A DNA stretch of 64,000 nucleotides from Lachnospiraceae bacterium (GTDB taxonomy: Bacteria; Bacillota; Clostridia; Lachnospirales; Lachnospiraceae), in contig JAGCUO010000002.1 of NCBI GenBank assembly GCA_017962825.1, positions 22,556 through 86,555 of the forward strand. Direction: 5' to 3'. Both the position numbers and the translations under genes were made by a program. The notes beneath the pieces were generated by a model, which saw only the letters and a list, made by a program, of their open reading frames with translations, was not told the origin of the DNA and did no database searches. Positions 6,550 to 14,822 of this stretch are shown in pieces. Every line of letters starts with the position of its first letter. Positions within the stretch are counted from its first letter, which is position 1.

Positions 6550-7926
6550 ATGGCTGACAAGACAATTCCCTACAAGATCTATCTGTCCGAAGAGGATATG
6601 CCCAAGGCATGGTATAACCTCAGAGCAGACATGAAAAACAAACCCGCTCCTCTTCTTAATCCCGGAACAGGAAAGCCTCTTACCGCAGAGGAACTTTCTC
6701 CCATATTCTGTGAGGAGCTTGTTGCACAGGAACTGGACGACACCACTCCTTTTATCGAGATTCCCGAAGAAATCAGAAACTTTTATAAGATGTTCAGACC
6801 TTCACCTCTTGTCAGAGCATACTGCCTTGAGGAGAAGCTGGGAACTCCTGCCAAGATCTATTATAAGTTCGAGGGAAACAACACCAGCGGAAGCCACAAG
6901 CTTAATTCCGCCATTGCTCAGGCATATTATGCAAAGAGGCAGGGGCTTAAGGGTGTAACCACGGAGACCGGTGCAGGTCAGTGGGGAACCGCTCTTTCCA
7001 TGGCTTGTTCATATTTCGGACTTGATTGTAAGGTATACATGGTTAAGGTTTCTTATGAACAGAAGCCTTTCCGCCGCGAAGTAATGCGTACCTACGGAGC
7101 ATCTGTGGTTCCTTCACCTTCAGAGACAACCGAGATCGGAAGAAAAATCCTTGCAGAGTTTCCCGGAACCACCGGAAGTCTCGGATGCGCTATTTCCGAA
7201 GCGGTTGAAGTGGCTACCAAGAATCCCGGATATCGCTACGTTCTCGGAAGCGTTCTCAATCAGGTTCTTCTTCATCAGTCAGTTATCGGACTTGAGACCA
7301 AGACCGCACTGGATAAATACGGAATAAAGCCCGACATCATCATCGGATGTGCAGGCGGCGGATCGAATCTGGGAGGACTTATTGCTCCTTTCATGGGCGA
7401 GAAGCTCCGCGGAGAAGCAGATTACCGTATTATTGCCGTAGAGCCCGCATCATGTCCCAGCTTTACAAGAGGAACTTTCGCATATGATTTCTGCGATACC
7501 GGAATGATATGTCCTCTTGCCAAGATGTACACACTCGGAAGCAGCTTCATTCCTTCCGCAAACCACGCCGGCGGACTTCGTTTCCACGGCATGAGCTCAA
7601 CTCTCTCCCAGCTGTATCATGACGGATACATGGAAGCGACCAGCGTAGAGCAGACTTCCGTATTTGAAGCTGCTGAGATGTTCGCAAGAGTGGAGGGCAT
7701 CCTTCCTGCGCCCGAAAGCTCACATGCGATCAGAGCTGCTATCGATGAGGCTCTTAAGTGTAAAGAGACCGGCGAAGAGAAGACCATCGTATTTGGTCTT
7801 ACCGGTACAGGATACTTTGATCTTGTTGCATATCAGAAGTTCAACGACGGAGAGATGAGCGATTACATTCCTACCGATGAAGAGATTGCTGCATCTGTTG
7901 CCAAGCTTCCCAAAGTACCACAGTGA
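6550..7926 (+). CDS. trpB: Tryptophan synthase beta chain-like protein, TrpB2 type
   Basis: The 458-residue PLP enzyme would join indole (or a related nucleophile) with serine to give tryptophan. The PLP lysine is Lys117 in 'GSHKLNSAIAQAYYAK', and the phosphate-binding glycine loop is 'GCAGGGSNLGG'. The length and the N-terminal extension, with 'RPSPLVRAYCLEEKLG', fit the TrpB2 subfamily rather than the roughly 400-residue TrpB1 that pairs with TrpA. The start at 6550 has AAAGGAG 7 bases upstream; the frame is open further upstream only into the terminator. The T-box says it is induced by tryptophan starvation. No trpA or other trp gene adjoins, so it probably works alone, perhaps salvaging free indole. 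Confidence 0.9.
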   Translation: MADKTIPYKIYLSEEDMPKAWYNLRADMKNKPAPLLNPGTGKPLTAEELSPIFCEELVAQELDDTTPFIEIPEEIRNFYKMFRPSPLVRAYCLEEKLGTPAKIYYKFEGNNTSGSHKLNSAIAQAYYAKRQGLKGVTTETGAGQWGTALSMACSYFGLDCKVYMVKVSYEQKPFRREVMRTYGASVVPSPSETTEIGRKILAEFPGTTGSLGCAISEAVEVATKNPGYRYVLGSVLNQVLLHQSVIGLETKTALDKYGIKPDIIIGCAGGGSNLGGLIAPFMGEKLRGEADYRIIAVEPASCPSFTRGTFAYDFCDTGMICPLAKMYTLGSSFIPSANHAGGLRFHGMSSTLSQLYHDGYMEATSVEQTSVFEAAEMFARVEGILPAPESSHAIRAAIDEALKCKETGEEKTIVFGLTGTGYFDLVAYQKFNDGEMSDYIPTDEEIAASVAKLPKVPQ

Positions 7927-7947
7927 TATGAATAATTGATTACAGTC

Positions 7948-7998
7948 GGGGACGTTTCATTTTAGTCATATAAAAGGTGACAAAAATGAAGCGTCCCC
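7948..7998. repeat. REP-like inverted repeat with GGGGACG ends
   Basis: Arms at 7948-7968 and 7978-7998 are 21 bases each with two mismatches and enclose a 9-base loop. The outer GGGGACG matches the hairpin at 1661-1732, while the inner part (TTTCATTTT) differs, which is the usual pattern of a REP family. It lies 22 bases after trpB and ends 10 bases before the extended -10 element of the next gene. Confidence 0.75.
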
Positions 7999-8007
7999 TT
8001 TGTCATC

Positions 8008-8016
8008 TGGTATAAT
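8008..8016 (+). promoter_or_regulatory. Extended -10 promoter element
   Basis: TGGTATAAT is an extended -10 (TGN TATAAT). With 17-base spacing the -35 position falls inside the right arm of the REP-like repeat and has no good match. It would start the transcript about 45 bases before the YbaK-type gene. Confidence 0.5.
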
Positions 8017-8066
8017 ATACGTTGCAGGTAAACCTGTAATATTTATTAGGAAGAAAGTCAGAAGTA

Positions 8067-8555
8067 ATGAGAAACGAAAAAGTTGCCGAGTATCTTAAGA
8101 ACAAAGGCTTTGAAGATCGTATAACGGATCATGATGAAACGATAGATACGGTGGAGCACGCGGCACAGCAGATAGGTTGTACGGAAGCGGAAATTGCCAA
8201 AACTCTTTCTTTTATCGTAGATGAAAAGCCGGTGATCGTGGTGATGGCCGGAGACGGAAGAGTAAACAGTTCCAAATTTAAAGCTAAATTTCATACCAAG
8301 CCGTCAATGGTACCAAGGGATCAAGTGGAAGAACTGATCGGATTTTTGCCGGGAGGAGTGTGTCCCTTCGGAGTCAATGAAGATATTCCTGTATGGCTCG
8401 ATATATCGATGAAGCGATTTGAATATGTTCATCCTGCCGGAGGAAATGAATTTACCTCCGTTAAACTGACTCCCGAGGAACTGGAAAAGGCTTCGGACGC
8501 ACTCGGATGGTGCGATGTTTGCAAAGGCTGGGAAGAAACGGATGAGAATAGTTAA
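8067..8555 (+). CDS. YbaK/EbsC-type aminoacyl-tRNA deacylase
   Basis: The 162-residue cytoplasmic protein belongs to the YbaK/ProX superfamily, whose members hydrolyse mischarged aminoacyl-tRNA (for example Cys- or Ala-tRNA-Pro) in trans. Typical segments are 'TVEHAAQQIGCTEAEIAKTL' near residue 29, 'KFKAKF' near 70 and 'PGGVCPFGV' near residue 95, a signature near the active site. The length is normal. It has no C-terminal synthetase domain, so it is free-standing. The next gene starts inside its last codons (14-base overlap), implying coupled translation. The amino acid specificity cannot be read from the sequence. Confidence 0.85.
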   Translation: MRNEKVAEYLKNKGFEDRITDHDETIDTVEHAAQQIGCTEAEIAKTLSFIVDEKPVIVVMAGDGRVNSSKFKAKFHTKPSMVPRDQVEELIGFLPGGVCPFGVNEDIPVWLDISMKRFEYVHPAGGNEFTSVKLTPEELEKASDALGWCDVCKGWEETDENS

Positions 8556-9378
8556 CTTGATCGAAAATACGGAAGGTAAGGCGGGTTGCATCTTTGCTCA
8601 CGGATTATCTTTCTATATAGAAAAGGGTGACAGGAAGTTATTGATGGATCTCGGTCCTTCCGATGACACCCTGAAAAATGCCGAAAGTCTGGGAATTGAT
8701 CTGAAATCCGTAGATGCGGTCATTTTAAGTCATGGTCATTACGATCATTCGGGAGGGATCCTTCCTTATATAGATGCGGGCTTTAATGCGGACATATATA
8801 TGCAGCGCTTAGCAGGTGAGGACTACTATGCGGATGACGGAGCGGATGCGGGCGAAGAAAGGTTCAGATATATCGGTATAGATAAAAGGATCTGCGATCT
8901 GCCTCAAGTAAGGAAACTGGACGGGGATTTTGCTATCGAAGACGGAATTGAGCTGTTTACGGTTAAGAATCGAACACATTCGCTTCCCTTTACCAACAAA
9001 AGACTCCTGATGAAGGCAGAGGGGGAGCTTGTAAGAGATGACTTTAAGCACGAGCATTTCCTTGTTTTGACAGAAGGAGAAAAAAGAGTGCTTATGGGCG
9101 GATGTGCCCATAACGGTATCTTAAGTATCATGGATGCTTATAGGGAAAAATACGGGAAAGCCCCGGATGTCGTAATAAGCGGTTTCCACCTGATGAAGAA
9201 AACGCCCTACCGGGAAGACCAGATAAAAGAGATCGAGGATATCGCCCGTGAGCTTAATGAATATCCCACTGTTTTCTACACTTGTCATTGTACCGGCCTT
9301 GAAGCATTTGATATTATGAAGGCAGTGATGGGAGACAAACTCATCTACGTTCATTCGGGCGATGAGATCATACTATAA
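8542..9378 (+). CDS. MBL-fold metallohydrolase, TM0207/MptH-like group
   Basis: The ATG at 8542 is chosen because GGAAG lies 7 bases upstream and the protein then begins directly with the first strand; an ATG at 8515 lacks a site. The 278-residue enzyme has the zinc-binding motif 'SHGHYDHSGG' near residue 64, a later His in 'GGCAHNGILSI', 'SGFHLM' and the C-terminal 'TCHCTGLEAF'. This order is typical of the MBL group often annotated as dihydropterin ribofuranosyl-aminobenzene phosphate synthase-like or phosphodiesterase-like hydrolases. The actual substrate is unknown. It overlaps the deacylase gene by 14 bases. Confidence 0.85.
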   Translation: MRIVNLIENTEGKAGCIFAHGLSFYIEKGDRKLLMDLGPSDDTLKNAESLGIDLKSVDAVILSHGHYDHSGGILPYIDAGFNADIYMQRLAGEDYYADDGADAGEERFRYIGIDKRICDLPQVRKLDGDFAIEDGIELFTVKNRTHSLPFTNKRLLMKAEGELVRDDFKHEHFLVLTEGEKRVLMGGCAHNGILSIMDAYREKYGKAPDVVISGFHLMKKTPYREDQIKEIEDIARELNEYPTVFYTCHCTGLEAFDIMKAVMGDKLIYVHSGDEIIL

Positions 9379-9390
9379 ATTACTGATATT

Positions 9391-10083
9391 ATGAGCAGAA
9401 CTTACAGCGACAATTTTGAGATAGGTTCCATGGAAGAGCTGGCATCCGCCGTAAAAGAGTTCGGATTTGTTCCCTTTTTTGCGGGAGATATAGAGGGCTT
9501 TTCTCTGGAGGAGCACATAGCGGACGGATGCTGGTATATGGACTCCGATCCATGGGAAGCCTGGGAATGGAAGGGGCCGGTTATCAGGAAAACCGGGTGC
9601 GCATACGGAAAATTTCTGGCAAACAAGGCTGTATATATCAGCAAAGAGTGGTTTCCGGATTTTGCCAACTACAGGCGCGACGGATATGACTTTGACGCAA
9701 GGTATGATGACGGACTTGCTTCCTATAATGATAAGATTCTTTACGAACTTCTGGATGAAAATGCTCCGATCCTCTCCAAGAAGCTTAAGGAGATAGGCAA
9801 TTATAAAAAAGGCGGAAAAAAGGGATTTGATTCATCCATAACCCGTCTCCAGAAGCAATGTTATGTGATCACAAGTGATTTTACCCATTCCAAGGACAGG
9901 TTCGGCAATGAATACGGTTGGGGAATAGCGGAATATACCACTCCCGAAAAGTTCATGGGCAAGAAATTTACCGATAAGGTATACAAAAGAAGCCCCGAGG
10001 AATCGCTGGAAAGGATCGTCACTCATTTTAAGAAGATCCTGCCGGATGCTGATGAGGGTCAGATCAGAAAAGTACTTAAATAG
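9391..10083 (+). CDS. Conserved hypothetical protein, possibly AlkZ-related
   Basis: The 230-residue soluble protein starts 12 bases after the MBL gene and probably shares its transcript. The N-terminal half is rich in Trp ('DPWEAWEWKGP'). The C-terminal half contains 'FDSSITRLQKQCYVI' and 'EYGWGIAEYTTPE'. This pattern recalls proteins annotated as related to the AlkZ/YcaQ winged-helix DNA glycosylases, which process alkylated bases or crosslinks. That resemblance is from memory. The QxQ/QxD-type catalytic motif of true AlkZ is not evident, so no glycosylase activity should be assumed. A good terminator follows. Confidence 0.6.
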   Translation: MSRTYSDNFEIGSMEELASAVKEFGFVPFFAGDIEGFSLEEHIADGCWYMDSDPWEAWEWKGPVIRKTGCAYGKFLANKAVYISKEWFPDFANYRRDGYDFDARYDDGLASYNDKILYELLDENAPILSKKLKEIGNYKKGGKKGFDSSITRLQKQCYVITSDFTHSKDRFGNEYGWGIAEYTTPEKFMGKKFTDKVYKRSPEESLERIVTHFKKILPDADEGQIRKVLK

Positions 10084-10098
10084 AAGATATTAACCTAA

Positions 10099-10136
10099 AA
10101 AAAGGGCCGACTTAAGAACAAAAAGCGGTCCTTTTT
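10099..10136 (+). terminator. Rho-independent terminator
   Basis: AAAAAGGGCCG pairs with CGGTCCTTTTT (one G.U pair) around a 16-base loop, with the descending arm merging into a T-run. It closes the deacylase/MBL/unknown gene unit. Confidence 0.7.
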
Positions 10137-10225
10137 ATACAAAATCCCGTTAGAGAATGGTCGGAGGCAATGTTATCCTTAATATATACTATTGAATGGC
10201 CATAGTCGGCAGAAAGGAAAGATTA

Positions 10226-11401
10226 ATGGAAAATTTTTCATTCTATTCACCCACTTGTTTTATATTCGGAAAAGATTCTGAGGAAAAGGCCGGAGCGTGC
10301 GTTAAAAGATTCGGCGGAAGTAAGGTTCTCATTCATTACGGCGGCGGAAGCGTAGTCCGCTCGGGACTTCTGGACAGAGTAAAGCAGTCTCTTGAGAAAG
10401 CAGGCGTTGAATATGTAGAGCTCGGAGGGGTTAAGCCCAATCCCAGAAGCGGACTTGTATATGAAGGAATCGACCTTTGCAGAAAAGAAAAAGTTGATTT
10501 CATCCTCGCTGTAGGCGGCGGAAGTGCAATTGACTCTTCCAAGGCAATAGCAGCAGGCGTACCTTATGACGGGGATTTCTGGGATTTCTATCAGGGAAAG
10601 AGGATTGAAACCGCTCTTCCCGTAGGAACCGTTCTCACCATTGCTGCTGCAGGAAGTGAAGGAAGCGGTGATTCCGTTATTACCAAGGAGGAGGGAATGT
10701 TCAAGCGCGGAGCAGGATCCGATGCCATCAGACCCAAGTTCAGTATCCTCAATCCCGCCCTTACCCAGACTCTTCCCGCATATCAGACTGCAGCGGGAAT
10801 CACCGATATCATGGCTCATCTCTATGAGAGATATCTTACAAATTCAGAGGAGGTTGAGGTTACCGACAGACTTATCGAAGCTCTTCTCCTTACCATGGTT
10901 CATGAAGGACCCAGAGTCATCGCCGATCCCAATAATTATGAAGCAAGAGCTAATATCATGTGGGCAGGAACAATGGCTCACACCAATGCAGTCGGTGTAG
11001 GAAGAAGTCAGGATTGGCTCAGCCACACTATTGAGCATGAGCTTTCCGCTCTTTATGATTGCGCACACGGTGCGGGACTTGCGGTTACCATGCCTGCGGT
11101 ATTTACTTACGAAATGAGCCACAATGTAATGAGATTTGCTCAGGTTGCCGTAAGGGTATGGGGATGTCAGATGGATTTTGCTCATCCCGAGGTTACTGCA
11201 AAGGCAGGTATTGAGGCTTTCAGAAACTTCCTCATCTCTATCGGAATGCCTAAGAATTTCGAAGAACTCGGTGCAAAGGAATAGGATATCCCCAAGCTGG
11301 TTGATGTTCTTTGCAACGGCGACGGAAGAAAGGGAACCATCTCAGGATTTATCACACTGAATGAAGAAGAGTGCGCAAAGATCTATAAGATGATGGTTTA
11401 A
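10226..11401 (+). pseudogene. Iron-containing alcohol dehydrogenase interrupted by an in-frame amber codon near its end
   Basis: ATG 10226 has AAAGGAAAG upstream. The frame encodes a group III Fe-dependent alcohol dehydrogenase (BdhA/YqhD-like). It has the NAD(P) motif 'GGGSAIDSSKAIA' and metal ligands in 'TDIMAHLYE' (Asp, His), 'DWLSHTIEHEL' and 'YDCAHGAGLAV' (His, His). TAG at 11282-11284 stops it after 352 residues. The same frame then continues for 38 codons, reading 'DIPKLVDVLCNGDGRKG' and then 'FITLNEEECAKIYKMM', which is the normal C-terminus of this family, and ends at TAA 11401 (391 codons in total). All metal ligands precede the stop. It is therefore a recent nonsense mutation, a truncated but possibly folded enzyme, or a sequencing error. 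The usual substrate class is C4 or longer aldehydes/alcohols. Confidence 0.85.
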
Positions 11402-11414
11402 TCAGAGGAAAAAA

Positions 11415-12245
11415 ATGATCATTAGCGGACAAACATTTGATGAAGAAAGAGCTCTTTACGGAAGCGACGGGATCGTGGTTGAGGATTGCAGATTCGACGG
11501 TCCCGCCGACGGAGAAAGCGCATTTAAAGAAGGTAAAAATATAGAGGTTAAGAACAGTTATTTTAATCTCAGATATCCCTTCTGGCATGATGATAACCTT
11601 ACGATCTCTGACTGTGAGATGACCGATAAATGCAGAGCCGCATTGTGGTATACCCAAAATGCTACCATCACCGATTCTAAACTTCACGGCATCAAAGCTC
11701 TCAGAGAGTGTTCGGATATCCGGATAAAGGATTGCGATATCATATCTCCGGAATTCGGCTGGTCGGTTAACGGTATCGAGATGAAAGATTCAAGTGCCGA
11801 AAGCGAATATTTCATGATGCGCTCAAACAATCTTAAGTTCGAAAACGTATCATTAAAGGGAAAGTATTCCTTCCAGTACATAACCGATTCCGTATTTGAA
11901 AACTGTAATTTCAATACCAAGGATGCGTTCTGGCACGCGAAAAATGTGGTTGTAAGAGATTCGATCGTTAACGGAGAGTACCTTGCCTGGTACTGCGAAA
12001 ATGTGACTTTTGAAAATTGTACCATCAGCGGAACCCAGCCTCTTTGTTATTGCAAGAATCTTAAGCTTATCAATTGTAAGATGCTTGATGCAGATCTTGC
12101 ATTTGAAAAATCGGAAGTGGAGGCTACTATCACCACTCCCGTGATAAGTATCAAAAATCCTGCTTCCGGAACCATAAACGTACCTGAAGTAGGCGAGGTT
12201 ATCATGGATGATCCGGGCGCAAAGGGAATTATCAAAACAAATTAA
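11415..12245 (+). CDS. DUF3737 family right-handed beta-helix protein
   Basis: The 276-residue protein consists almost wholly of short repeats of about 20 residues with a [hydrophobic]-x-[ND]-[CS]-x-[hydrophobic] pattern, such as 'VVEDCRFDG', 'ISDCEMTD', 'IKDCDIIS', 'FENCNFNT' and 'FENCTISG'. This is the ladder of a right-handed beta-helix as in pentapeptide-like and pectate-lyase-like folds. The overall sequence matches what is annotated as DUF3737. No signal peptide is present. AGAGGAA lies before the ATG. It follows the dehydrogenase by 13 bases and precedes the aldo/keto reductase by 12, so the three probably share an mRNA. Its function is unknown. Confidence 0.8.
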   Translation: MIISGQTFDEERALYGSDGIVVEDCRFDGPADGESAFKEGKNIEVKNSYFNLRYPFWHDDNLTISDCEMTDKCRAALWYTQNATITDSKLHGIKALRECSDIRIKDCDIISPEFGWSVNGIEMKDSSAESEYFMMRSNNLKFENVSLKGKYSFQYITDSVFENCNFNTKDAFWHAKNVVVRDSIVNGEYLAWYCENVTFENCTISGTQPLCYCKNLKLINCKMLDADLAFEKSEVEATITTPVISIKNPASGTINVPEVGEVIMDDPGAKGIIKTN

Positions 12246-12257
12246 TGGGGAAAATGT

Positions 12258-13379
12258 ATGAGTATTGATCTGAGCAAAATGCCGAAACTCGGTTTCGGAC
12301 TTATGAGACTTCCTGAAAAAGACGGAGTTATCGATCATGAGCATGTGTGCAGAATGGTTGATAAATACATGGAAGCCGGAATGAATTATTTTGATACGGC
12401 ATATGTATATCACGGAGGAAAGTCGGAAGTAGCAGCCAGAGAAGCGCTTGTAAAGCGTTATCCCAGAGAAGATTTCATGGTGGCAACAAAGCTTCCTGCG
12501 TGGGAGATCAAAAAAGAAGAGGATGTGGAAAGAATCTTCAAAGAGCAGCAGGAAAGACTGGGCGTTGATTATTTTGATTTCTATCTTCTGCATTCCATCG
12601 AGGAAGGAAACAATTACGACGTATATGTGAAGTATGATTGTTTCGAATGGGGAATGAAGAAAAAGGCAGAAGGAAAGATAAGGCATTTCGGTTTTTCTTT
12701 TCATGGAAGTCCCGAACTTCTGACAGAGATCCTCGATAAGCATCCCGAAGTTGAATTTGTTCAGATCCAGCTCAATTATCTCGACAGAACCAATCCTGTA
12801 GTACGTTCCCAGGAACTTTATGAAATACTTCATGAGAGAAATATTCCCATTATCGTAATGGAACCGGTTCGAGGCGGCGCACTTGCTTCGATGGCTCCCG
12901 AGATCGAAGAGATATTTAAACAGAAAAGACCTGAAAGTTCAGTTGCATCATGGGCACTTCGATTTGTCGGATCCCTTCCGGGAGTTATGACTATTCTTTC
13001 GGGAATGTCCAATGAGGAGCAGATGAATGATAACATCGGAACATTCAAAAACTTCGAACCTTTATCCGATGAAGAATTTAATATCGTAAATAAGGTTACC
13101 GACGAAATCCTTCGTATTCCTCAGATCGGATGCACCGCATGTAAGTACTGCTGCGACGGATGTCCCATGAAGATAAGTATTCCCGATGTGTTCAGAACCA
13201 TCAATACACTTAGAAGATATCCGGATGATTGGAGAAGCAAGAATTTCTATTCCGGATTAACTCAAAGATCCGGAAAGGCTTCGGATTGCATAGGATGCGG
13301 TCAGTGTGAAAGGGTATGTCCTCAGCACCTGCCTATTATCGAACTTATGAAAGAAGCTTCCGAAATTCTCGGATATTAA
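12258..13379 (+). CDS. Aldo/keto reductase with C-terminal 4Fe-4S ferredoxin-type domain
   Basis: This 373-residue NAD(P)H-dependent oxidoreductase has an AKR TIM barrel (about residues 1-280) with the catalytic set Asp/Tyr in 'YFDTAYVYHGG', Lys in 'VATKLP' and His in 'LLHSIE'. A C-terminal iron-sulfur module (about 290-365) follows, with 'GCTACKYCCDGCP' and 'CIGCGQCERVCP', which supply cysteines for the clusters. This architecture is common in strict anaerobes, where the clusters are thought to pass electrons to the reductase; the substrate is unknown. It closes a short unit behind the dehydrogenase and DUF3737 genes, so a shared carbonyl-reduction role is possible. Confidence 0.9.
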   Translation: MSIDLSKMPKLGFGLMRLPEKDGVIDHEHVCRMVDKYMEAGMNYFDTAYVYHGGKSEVAAREALVKRYPREDFMVATKLPAWEIKKEEDVERIFKEQQERLGVDYFDFYLLHSIEEGNNYDVYVKYDCFEWGMKKKAEGKIRHFGFSFHGSPELLTEILDKHPEVEFVQIQLNYLDRTNPVVRSQELYEILHERNIPIIVMEPVRGGALASMAPEIEEIFKQKRPESSVASWALRFVGSLPGVMTILSGMSNEEQMNDNIGTFKNFEPLSDEEFNIVNKVTDEILRIPQIGCTACKYCCDGCPMKISIPDVFRTINTLRRYPDDWRSKNFYSGLTQRSGKASDCIGCGQCERVCPQHLPIIELMKEASEILGY

Positions 13380-13391
13380 TTTAAAAAGATG

Positions 13392-13422
13392 TTGACCCTC
13401 CCCCTAGGGAACCCCTTAAGGT
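13392..13422 (+). promoter_or_regulatory. MerR-type promoter/operator
   Basis: TTGACC (13392-13397) and TAAGGT (13417-13422) are separated by 19 bases, the long spacing typical of MerR-activated promoters. The spacer contains the dyad CCCTAGGG (13402-13409) inside a C-rich/G-rich inverted arrangement, as in other MerR operators. It lies directly ahead of a MerR-family gene, so autoregulation is likely. Confidence 0.65.
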
Positions 13423-13447
13423 GTATTATAAGTAAGGAGGTTTCCAT

Positions 13448-14629
13448 ATGAACAAGAAAATGACATCGGGGGAAATAGCAAAGAAGGCGGGGGTATCACA
13501 GAAGGCAGTTCGTCTGTATGACGAAAAAGGACTTCTTAAACCTTCAGATTATTCCGAAGGAAACTATCGCCTTTATGATAAAGCGGCACTTCAGGTTCTT
13601 GAAAAGATCGTTGCACTTAAGCAGATCGGTTTTTCTCTTGAGGAGATCAGAGATAATCTGGTTCAGGGAGATGCATCGAATGTAGAGGAAGCACTTAGAA
13701 TCCAGCTTAAGAACATGGAGGAGAAAAAATACCGTATTGAAAAAGTCATTGCCGCGATAAATCGAAGTTTTGACAGAAAGACCAAGGAACTTGACTGGGA
13801 TGATGTTGCCGAGATGATAAAAAGCATCAGTCTGGATCAGTCGGCGGATGAAAGGCATTGGGATGCTCTCAAACATACATCTCAGGAAGAGGACTGGTAT
13901 GTTAAGATCTTCAGATCCTTTGATCTTAATCCCGGAATGAAGATCCTTGATCTCGGATGCGGATATGCCAAGCTGTGGAGAAACAACAGAGACGATATTC
14001 CTGAGAATACCAGGATCTTCGCTTATGATATTCACGGAAGCTGGGCGGATGATTTCGCAAAATATCTGACGGATAATAAAGAAAAATTCCCGGATGGTGT
14101 GGATATATCACTTACCTTTGATGACCTGGAAGAAGAAAGCTCCTGGAAGAAGATATCAAAGAACAAAGGATATGATCTTATCATAGCTCATTATATTAAC
14201 TATGAGCTGAAAGATTCCGAAACTTTTGTGGAAAGAGTGAGCAAGGTTCTGGGTAAAGGCGGAGTGTTTTCTTTTAATGCGGAGGCCGTAAGCGGATGGC
14301 ATTATTTCTATAAGGAAATGCTTAAGAAAGCCGGAGTGAATACCACATTTATCGATGAGATGATAAATGAAGAACAAGCGGAGCAGGATGCATGCGATGA
14401 GATGCTCAGAAAGTATTTTAAGAGGGTCGATCTTATAACCATCGAAAATACCTGGCATTTTACTGAGGCGGAAGAGCTGTTTGATCGGATGTGTTCGAGA
14501 TATAACGGCCAGCAAAAATTCTTAAATGATAACCGTAAGAAGATTCTGAAAGTTTTTGAAGACGTAATATGCAGGGACGGAGAAATAACTTATACCTACG
14601 GTTCTCTGTTCCGTCGTTGCACAAAATAA
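13448..14629 (+). CDS. MerR-family regulator fused to a SAM-dependent methyltransferase
   Basis: The 393-residue protein starts with a MerR winged helix ('SGEIAKKAGVSQKAVRLYDE', then 'NYRLYDKAALQVLEKI') over residues 1-75. A coiled-coil linker follows to about residue 125. From about 155 it is a class I methyltransferase with motif I 'MKILDLGCGYAKLW'. In MerR proteins the part after the coiled coil senses the inducer. Here the sensor is an apparent enzyme, so the inducer may be a methyltransferase substrate such as a toxic small molecule. AAGGAGG lies 7 bases before ATG 13448. The upstream 19-base-spaced promoter suggests autoregulation. No effector gene is obviously linked. Confidence 0.85.
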   Translation: MNKKMTSGEIAKKAGVSQKAVRLYDEKGLLKPSDYSEGNYRLYDKAALQVLEKIVALKQIGFSLEEIRDNLVQGDASNVEEALRIQLKNMEEKKYRIEKVIAAINRSFDRKTKELDWDDVAEMIKSISLDQSADERHWDALKHTSQEEDWYVKIFRSFDLNPGMKILDLGCGYAKLWRNNRDDIPENTRIFAYDIHGSWADDFAKYLTDNKEKFPDGVDISLTFDDLEEESSWKKISKNKGYDLIIAHYINYELKDSETFVERVSKVLGKGGVFSFNAEAVSGWHYFYKEMLKKAGVNTTFIDEMINEEQAEQDACDEMLRKYFKRVDLITIENTWHFTEAEELFDRMCSRYNGQQKFLNDNRKKILKVFEDVICRDGEITYTYGSLFRRCTK

Positions 14630-14661
14630 GCAATTAATTTTTCTCTTTATATCAATCCTTT

Positions 14662-14700
14662 AACCGGCAGACATGGAGATATGTTCTGCCGGTTTTTGAT
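14662..14700 (+). terminator. Rho-independent terminator
   Basis: AACCGGCAGACAT (14662-14674) pairs with ATGTTCTGCCGGTT (14681-14694, one bulge) and is followed by TTT. It ends the MerR-methyltransferase transcript. Confidence 0.8.
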
Positions 14701-14822
14701 CATAGCGGATCCGGGCATCGGTTTCGGAAATATACGTGGAGATTATAACAACAGTATATGGATATTTCCGGTTTGATAAGGTAGAATAATCAAAATTATT
14801 GAATTCTTACGGAGGTGATCGT

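Noticed and set aside
6478-6550. An upstream GTG start that would extend trpB by 24 codons
   Set aside because: It lies in the T-box terminator stem, while ATG 6550 has a strong ribosome site and gives the family-typical N-terminus.
11282-11284. Amber codon as a pyrrolysine or other recoding signal
   Set aside because: TAG ends several ordinary genes in this window (for example at 10083, 20878 and 31144) and Fe-ADH families carry no pyrrolysine. A nonsense mutation is simpler.
11853-12833. A 326-codon open frame on the minus strand across the DUF3737 and aldo/keto reductase genes
   Set aside because: It is fully antisense to two well-supported genes, has unlike amino acid composition and no ribosome site. 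Long antisense frames arise here from codon bias.
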